From Ephydatia muelleri (lineage: Eukaryota; Porifera; Demospongiae; Spongillida; Spongillidae): 64,000 nucleotides of DNA. The stretch spans positions 650,688 through 714,687 of the forward strand of contig JABACO010000019.1 of the NCBI GenBank assembly GCA_013339895.1. Direction: 5' to 3'. Below are positions 57,595 through 64,000 of this stretch, piece by piece. The notes under the pieces were generated by a model. The model was not told the origin of the DNA and did not search any database. It worked only from the letters and a program-made list of their open reading frames with translations. Each line of letters begins with the position of its first letter. Position 1 is the first letter of the stretch. Position numbers and translations under genes: made by a program.

Positions 57595-59573
57595 GTCAAT
57601 GTAACTCACAGCCCCCTCACCCCCTTCAAGATCATCTCCAAGGTGTGTACTGGTCCACCTCATCACCTCATTACATCACCACATTACCACCTCATCATCA
57701 TGTGTCATCCTCCCACATCACTGTTACTACCACTATTATTTCATTAAATATTTTGTGCATTTACACATCTCGTGTTACTCTAATTATTGCACTACTCCCC
57801 ACTTAATCCCAGACCAACCTCACTCAGTTCAGCCACTCCCCTGTTGAGGTCCATCGTTCCCAGGGGGACATCCAGTGGCTTTACGAGGTGCTTCTGGACA
57901 CTGCCCCCCAAGAGGGTGGTGCCTCCTCTCAAGCCTCCCATCTCATTGGACGCCACTGTGTCTGAATTCCAAAGGTTTCTTTCCAGAATAGCAGCTCACA
58001 AGGTGCTAAGCCCCTCCCCCAAAGCCACACCCCTCTCGTGCATTCCCTTCCTTAGGTAATAAAAAGAAACATCACATATTTGTGGTATTTCTCTCAGGAA
58101 CAGTTGAGTATATCACACCATCACATGTGCACTCATCATAGCATCACATATGCACTTACCATACCAACACATGTGCACTCATCACACCACCACAGTCTGT
58201 ATACACATGATCATGTGACTGACTGCTCTCACATCAACCTGTCTGTTGTAACTGCATGACCATGTGATCCTGCCATGTTACCTCCTGTTCTGTCATGTGA
58301 CCACCACTTCATTCATGTTACCTTGCCTCTGCTTTCATGTGACCACCCTTCTACCTCAGGAGATGAGAACATTGAGGGCAAATCGTAGTGTGTCCCAGGA
58401 CATAGTCCAGTTCAAACCATTAAGAGTGGTCCCCTGGTGGCCACTAAGGTGGGTGTGGGTGAGAGGAGTGGGTAGGGAAGGGGCAAACTATTGGGGAGGG
58501 GGAGGGAAAAGAGAAGGAACAAAGGAGGGCTACTAAGTCCGTACCTCCCCCCCTCTCTCTCCTATAGGATTACCTGGTGTCTCTTGAACACCACCTACTA
58601 GGTCTGGCCTTACATATGGAGCAGTCCACCAGATTGAAGAGTTCTACAGGTCAGTGTGACCACGCCCACGTGCCACATCTTATCTGACCACTCCCCTTTC
58701 CTGTCCACCACCAGAGAAGACAGTTCATTGGTTCTGTGCTCTTAGTGAGTCTGAACCTGCTAACACCTACCTAAAGGTTGCCATGGGCAACCTTGCTCAG
58801 ACCTACGAATCTGTGGAGGGGCATCAGATAGACACAGATGACACGCTGTTTATACAAAGCCTACAGATTATGTGCAGGCAGCACAGGTGTGTGGAATGGT
58901 AGTCATGGTTATCTCCTCATGCCAGCAAAGCATCTCACAACACCCCGATGGGTTCGCCAAAGGTACACATGGAATACTTTGTATGTGCCAAAATATTGAG
59001 TGTCTGTACAGCCAAATCAAATTAAGGGATTCATGAAATTTGTGTTACGATGTTGTACTTGCATTGCTGCAGTATTATTGTTACATATTCAGGGATTTAC
59101 TGCAACAGGGAGTGGTTAATTGGAATATATTGGGGATGGGCAAAAGTAAGTCTTCCTTTCGTACCATTAAATGGCATGCCATGTAGGTTTATTAAATGGT
59201 GTTGACCAATTGACAGAACGGTAAGTGACATGGCACATGTAAACCAATGGTTCAGATGTTATAAGAAGTATTTAATGGTGTGCATCCTATAAATTGGTAG
59301 CAACTGCATGGCTGGAAACCATGAGTGTTACTGACAAATGTTACCATTGCTGCCTATTCAATCCTTCCTGTCTGCCCCCCCCCCCCCCCCCTTCTGCTGA
59401 TTACAATTAATAGTTAAGGGATTAGTAATTTAAAAGCATTCATGTACAGACTGGCTGCACCTAGAAAGGATGGCTATATAGTTCTGCAAGAACTGGACAG
59501 GATGAAGAAGCAGCAATTTATGATGCCAGTTGGTAGAATGCAGCCATTGCTTCAATCACCTCCAAGCTCATAA
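57595..59573 (+). CDS. Sorting-nexin-like gene (PX plus BAR-like), inside the large element
   Basis: Exons with agreeing phases: 57595-57642, 57813-58055, 58360-58448, 58568-58649, 58715-58885, 59450-59573 (stop TAA). Exons 1-2 resemble a PX domain: THSPLTPFKIISK, TNLTQFSHSPVEVHR, GDIQWLYEVLLDT, RVVPPL, EFQRFLSRIAAHKVL. The basic/Pro-Pro-Leu pocket and the final helix are the parts that bind phosphoinositides in the family. Exons 4-6 are helical (YLVSLEHHLLGLALHMEQS, YLKVAMGNLAQTYESVEGH, DTLFIQSLQIMCRQHR), consistent with a SNX-type BAR region. One slip occurs in the C run near 57901-57906. The 5' exons are not found. It is opposite to the transposase-like gene and lies between its exons and between the inverted repeats, so it may be a captured host gene. 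Confidence 0.6.
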
Positions 59574-59689
59574 GACTTAATGTCATTGAACTCATGTTTC
59601 TTTGTTTCTGTCACTGTGTAATCTGAACAAAACAATCATGTTTGCGATGGGATTTCAGCTTCCCACTTCATAAGCTGAGACATGCTGTG

Positions 59690-60030
59690 TGAGTGTGTGT
59701 GTGTGTTGTGTGTGTGTTGTGTGTGTGTGTTGTGTGTGTGTGTGTGACACCTGCAAATAACCTCCCTCTGATCCTATCTTATAATTTGGATGTTTGTACA
59801 AGTAACAAAGGCACAATGTCATGAATTTGGTTGTGTGGCAAGACCTTTGCCCCATGCACCAGCATACATACATGTGTGTGTGTGTGTTGTGTGTGTGTGT
59901 GTGACACCTGCAAATAACCCTCTCTCTGATCCTATCTTAATTTTGATGTTTGTACAAGTAACAAAGGCACAATGTCATGAATTTGGTTGTGTGGCAAGAC
60001 CATTGCCCCATGCACCCAGCATATGTACAT
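59690..60030. repeat. (TG)n and a two-copy 157-bp tandem duplication
   Basis: The block 'gtgacacctgcaaataacc ... ggcaagacc' occurs at about 59744-59850 and again at 59901-60003, each preceded by a TG repeat. Replication slippage at the TG tract is the probable cause. Confidence 0.85.
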
Positions 60031-60894
60031 GTATGTGCTGAAAAACCTCTCTTCCATGCAAGTGAACAACATGTATTTGCGAAGAGGTAAAAAATCCACA
60101 CTTTGCTACATGGTGTATGGGCTGATCTGCAAATATATATGTTACGCTGCATGCACCTTTGTGCAAATACAGCTGTGACATCATTTTGCTGGTTGCCCTA
60201 GGTAATAGTTGTGTCCTGGAAGGTCATAGTACATGTGTGTTACTTGTGATTGTGTGGGATGCGTCGATGAAGCACCATTTTCATTCCCAGACCCGTGTCA
60301 CAGCAGCAGATGGAGGACATCACCATTCCATCTGCAGTACAATTAGACCAGTCCAGTCATTTCACAATGATAATATCAATATCAATCACATTATACACAG
60401 ACAGCATATAAGCAGAATAGCAAGAGGTGGCTCTGAACATACAACATGTATAGGGTTTACAAAACTACAACACTGGCGGTCTCACTGAACAGAAGTCACA
60501 CTATATTTGCTGACTGAAAGCAACCTGTTATGAAGCATGTTACATGTACATGTACGATACAAACACACAAGATCACATAACAGGTCAAATGTGATGGAGC
60601 GAAGTACTCACGTATGATTTGAGAGTGAATCCATCATACAACTGCTAACAACAACAGCGGCATCCACAAGCCAGTCTGATGGGGGTGTTGTGTCACATAC
60701 CACCAAACATGACTGTGGTTCCAGTTAGTTTATTAATGGTTAGTTGTATTATTACTCAGCTGTAATTAGCATACTTGTGGATTTGACACTATTTTTCCTC
60801 CTGCCATCACTAAGAGGTTGGTTATGTGGTCCTTCGAAAGTGGAGTACACCCTTCCATAACAAAAAAGTTCATGCACGCAAACAGGCCTGCTTC
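60031..60894. other. No gene seen
   Basis: Interior of the large element, with no convincing exon. The expected Cys-rich segment of the transposase-like gene (between its 61 kb exons and the 56.8 kb core) was not located. Confidence 0.4.
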
Positions 60895-60974
60895 CTAAAG
60901 CAAATAGTACATGTGACTACATGAGCAAGTTTTTCCACCACATACCCCACGAGCAAGACTCAATCGCGCCTTTT

Positions 60975-61998
60975 GAGGTGCATCTACACTGTAAATGTGG
61001 TCCCCTCTCACCTCGTACATGCTCTGACCACAAACAAAAACATAAAAAATATGAATACTAATGATTAATGATTCAAGCATACCACAGGAAGGGCCACTTG
61101 TCCCTCATTCTCCAGACTGTGTTTGATCCCTCCCAGCACAAAGTCCCTGGTTTTGCCCTGCAGTCGACCAGGGTCAGGTAGGGCGTGAACTGCAGCATAG
61201 TTCTTGATAAACTTGACCACTGTCAGCTTATCCAATTGAGACAGGGCATGGTGGGGTGCCCTGCCACTGTTGCCATGGGCATTTGGGACAATGTCTGAGC
61301 CAGAGCACATCCCTGCTTCCATTGCTGTAGTGTACGGTAAGTGATATTAACGACAGCACAGAAGGCCTTCATGCATATGGGGGTAGACCAGTCAAGGCGA
61401 TAATGGTATACATTTCGAGAACCAAGTTGTCTTGAACTAGAGCCAGCATTCCAAGAACAACAGCCTTTCTGGTTTTCTTGTTCAATGCAGCTAAGGAATG
61501 TGCTCTGATTTGGGCCAAGTCATGATACTTCATTAGACAGCTGTGTTTGCAGCATCCTCCTTTGGTAAGGAAGACATTGAGTACATTGCTTACTTTGGCC
61601 ACCCCCCCATCACCACTATCACCACTATCACTTTCATTGCCATCACAGCTACACATATCACCATCACTGGTACACCTATCACCACGATCACTTTCGTCAC
61701 CATTACTGCTACATGTACCCCAATCTTGGCTACAATCACTGCTATCTCCATCACCGCGATCACTATCGTCGCCATCACTGCTACCCCCATCACCACCGGC
61801 ATCACGTTCGCCACCTCTTGCATCCATACAGCCAGAGCTACGACCACCATCACTGCAAAAATCGTCCACACCCATACAGACGCTGGTTTCACTTTCATTT
61901 TCTCCAACCTCTCCAATCCGCTCCGATTCTTGCACGTCATCGTCAGTGTGCGGGGCGAGCTCTCCGTCGCTCGCGTCGAGTACTTCCATACCGTCCAT
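60975..61998 (-). CDS. N-terminal exons of the large element's transposase-like gene
   Basis: Exon 1, probable ATG at 61998: MDGMEVLDASDGE, an unusual Asp/Ser/Gly/Cys-rich stretch (SSDGDDSDRGDGDSSD-like), then GGCCKHSCLMKYHDL, LAALNKKTRKAVVLGML; donor near 61411. A second exon (about 61320-61080) has AHGNSGRAPHHALSQLDKL, VVKFIKNYAAVHALPDPGRL. A third (about 61035-60960) starts SMYEVRGD. The HGN..R.P...L......V..FI.NYA..HALP.PGR pattern accompanies the LQADNC core in the proteins I remember, which links these exons to 56174-56840. The exon 1/2 phase is unclear. Confidence 0.55.
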
Positions 61999-62079
61999 AA
62001 CACGCGGAAAATCACGTGAAAGCGTACGCAAATTGGCCTTTAGTAAATTGGTTGTGTGCCTCCTTACTCTTGGTTGCAC

Positions 62080-62786
62080 ATCTATATAATATTACGGCAA
62101 TCCGCATGTAGTAATACAACTAATACTGTATTCGGCTACCATGCTCGAGAGACTGCATGCAAATATTGCAGACGATAGGCGCGTAGCCTGAAAGTTTCGC
62201 GGAAGACGTTTACTCAGTTAGAAGTAGCGAGAATGGGACAATGGAAAGTGTTGGTTCTGCACACGTTACCCTGCGGAGCGAAAATTAGCACCTAGCTAGG
62301 CCTAGCTAATGGATTCTGAATCTAATCTTTTATTAGTCCCGCCCGCCTGTGACCACATCTTTCATAAAGTCTGACTAACGTCTTGCATGCTCAGCAACGC
62401 TCTCGATGTGTAACTGTGTAACAGCATTTATGCGTGCATATTAAAAATAACATTCAGTGCATTCATTAAGACTCATTGAGATGTGGAATCCCACACCGGT
62501 TTCGAACAAAGAATGGTGGAAACTAGCTGGAAATGTGCTTTAACTTTGAAAACGAATATCTTATCGAACTGGATACTTTTAAGTACCACACATGGCTGTA
62601 GGTAACAACTCCTGTATTTTCCACAGGAAGTGGATCTAAGAGACAATTATGAATTTTAACATAGAGAGATGGTGTGGCAGGAAGTCGACAGCATTCACCG
62701 TTCGACGATTCACGTGTCACGAAGCCAAAATACAATTCAGGTTCCCAAGCTACGTAATTCGCAATAAATCACGTGATAACATTGTC
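62080..62786. other. Likely promoter side of the transposase-like gene; no gene seen
   Basis: About 700 bp between the first exon and the right inverted repeat. A/T-rich, without an open frame of note. Confidence 0.35.
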
Positions 62787-63241
62787 CAGCCCACAGGATG
62801 TAGTTGAATATTCATGTACTTCGGTGAATGGAAGCGGTTCGCGCACGTTTAACGGCGCGATTCGAGCGGGAAATTTGTACTTACTTTGTACAGCTGTATC
62901 TCCGTAACGGATGAGATAAAAATTAACGAACAGAACAAATCGAAAGGTATAGGACCTCTCTATCTACAAACCGAATTTGAAGCGATTTGATTACTCCTAC
63001 CTAAAGTTATGGCGGGTTTGAACCTGGTCGGGTATCGAAGATTGCAATACTGGTATGGAGCAAGTGAAAGACTCCAAAATGTATTTTACCATAGACAAAT
63101 GGTGTGGTATGAACTGTTGAAAATAGGACGTCAATATCGTTTAGCGTTCTGGAGATATACAGATTCAAACAAGAAGCATTTTTATAACACGACTATTTTA
63201 TAATGTTATAAAACATAGGAAGTTTTCTCGGAAACTGACCC
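62787..63241 (-). repeat. Right terminal inverted repeat of the large element
   Basis: Inverse of 49571-50024. Ends CGGAAACTGACCC directly before ATAT. Confidence 0.9.
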
Positions 63242-63445
63242 ATATACTAGAATAGCTAGTTATAATGTGTTACATTACACGAAGGACACTACTAATATTA
63301 TTTACAGACTGAGAGTCCCACAACTACCTACAGTAACACCTGATCTATACACTCCCCCGTCGTGCACTCTTCATATCAGTTTTTATTATATAAGTTCACA
63401 CAATATATACAAAATAAAACACCATTTCCTACATACACAGTCAGG

Positions 63446-63679
63446 ATGGAAGACGTTCTCTTGCCAGGAGTGCCCTATATAGCAATGGACTTCACCAAAG
63501 CCTGCCGTATATGTGCACCATGCACCACTAATATCAATGCTGGACTGGTTGATGGCAAGATGGGATGCAGACCTGCTTGGAGAATGTTCCTTGAGCAACC
63601 TCACCCCAGTTGCCGTATATACGTTTCTATATACTGCTATAAGGGTGTACGGCAGTACGGGCCCACCATGCATGTATAG
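63446..63679 (+). CDS. Short Cys-containing ORF of unknown nature
   Basis: MEDVLLPGVPYIAMDFTKAC, then several cysteines (CRICAPC; CRPAW) before a stop at 63679. 77 codons. It may be an exon of a gene running off the window, since the CxxCxxC spacing is suggestive of metal binding. It lies outside the large element. No family recognised; low confidence that it is coding. Confidence 0.25.
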   Translation: MEDVLLPGVPYIAMDFTKACRICAPCTTNINAGLVDGKMGCRPAWRMFLEQPHPSCRIYVSIYCYKGVRQYGPTMHV

Positions 63680-64000
63680 CTCTTGACTATATTGGCCTGC
63701 ATGCATCTTCCGGTTCTCTGCTACAAGTGCTGCAGCACCAACTACTTGGCATGACTCCCCCAAGATGACAGGAGTGAGTGGAGAGGTCAAGTGCTCTACA
63801 ATTAGGATACATGCACAACTCTTTTAGAACTTGCGTGTCCATGCACTTTCAGATCATGACTAGGTGAGAGATTGTGACCCATATATAATGCTTGAGCTAT
63901 ACTGTCCTTTGCTGCACTATAAATAATAGAATTTGTGGTATAGGTCTATAAGCGAAGACACCCCCATTGATTCCATTCCATGCAGCTCTGTGCACTGCTG

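Larger units (their letters stand above)
49571..63241. mobile_element. Large TIR element (13.7 kb), GGGTCAG termini, ATAT target duplication
   Basis: The terminal inverted repeats (49571-50024 and 62787-63241) are about 455 bp and roughly 97% identical, ending abruptly at GGGTCAGTTTCC and its inverse. The direct repeat ATAT flanks both ends (49567-49570 and 63242-63245). Inside are minus-strand exons of a transposase-like gene, an acidic small plus-strand ORF, a nested hAT-type element (50543-51726), a nested second TIR element (52308-56164) and a plus-strand sorting-nexin-like gene. Without the two nested elements it is about 8.6 kb. High TIR identity indicates a fairly young insertion. The superfamily was not assigned. 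Confidence 0.75.

Noticed and set aside
61590..62089. Plus-strand frames rich in Thr/Ile/Ser (61543-62089)
   Set aside because: They are antisense shadows of the Asp/Ser/Gly-rich first exon of the transposase-like gene.
49571..63241. Polinton/Maverick identity for the 13.7-kb TIR element
   Set aside because: Size and long TIRs fit loosely, but the duplication is 4 bp and not 6, and I see no family B DNA polymerase, retroviral-type integrase, packaging ATPase or capsid genes.

Overview
The window is eukaryotic nuclear DNA from an animal. The host genes are split by short GT-AG introns (the shortest, in the F-box gene, is 63 bp) and are closely packed. The gene families (ceramide desaturase, ISCA2, endoglycoceramidase, an F-box/WD40 protein, an adhesion-GPCR-like ectodomain, 7TM receptors, a BEN-like domain) together with the load of DNA transposons fit an early-branching marine invertebrate. 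A sponge is the best guess, a cnidarian is possible; this is inference and no species marker was seen. A gap of exactly 1000 N (31473-32472) and many single-base frame breaks in otherwise well-conserved genes point to a scaffolded long-read assembly.

Layout. 1-4420: two diverged copies of a segment (1-1310 and 3477-4420) carrying a tRNA-Glu relic; an intact tRNA-Glu(TTC) in the first copy and a second one at 2607-2678; a scrambled fragment of the neighbouring F-box gene; a minisatellite; a retroelement fragment. 4226-16638: the gene-dense core, four genes in alternating orientation: an F-box/WD40 gene (-), dihydroceramide desaturase DEGS1 (+), mitochondrial Fe-S assembly gene ISCA2 (-) and a 504-residue GH5 endoglycoceramidase (+). 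Start codons of the two divergent pairs lie 163 and 56 bp apart, so shared promoters are likely. Two of the four genes act on ceramide lipids. 16950-26200: gene-poor, with two copies of a small membrane-protein gene, two CAGGG-ended hAT-type elements with 8-bp target duplications and a hairpin MITE. 26190-33540: an inverted, decayed copy of the endoglycoceramidase 3' half, hit by a young Ty3/Gypsy-type LTR element (122-bp LTRs, 5-bp duplication) and by a second hairpin MITE. 34220-37040: adhesion-GPCR-like ectodomain exons without a 7TM domain. 38426-49023: BEN-like exons, a broken flavin amine oxidase, a decayed and an intact 7TM receptor side by side, and part of a transposon-type gene.

The most striking structure is 49571-63241. 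It is bounded by ~455-bp near-identical inverted repeats starting GGGTCAG and flanked by ATAT duplications. It carries exons of a transposase-like gene with a DNCTG.QNKN core and a GHTKF motif. Inside that gene sits a second, smaller element (52308-56164) with ~395-bp inverted repeats starting GGGTCATT, TTAT duplications, and an apparently intact two-exon 876-residue protein with the matching core DGCAGQYKN and a SHGK motif. The shared ends, target size and core suggest two branches of one DNA-transposon superfamily nested in each other. A hAT-type element is nested in the outer unit too, and a sorting-nexin-like gene on the opposite strand lies between the outer inverted repeats, a possible captured host gene.
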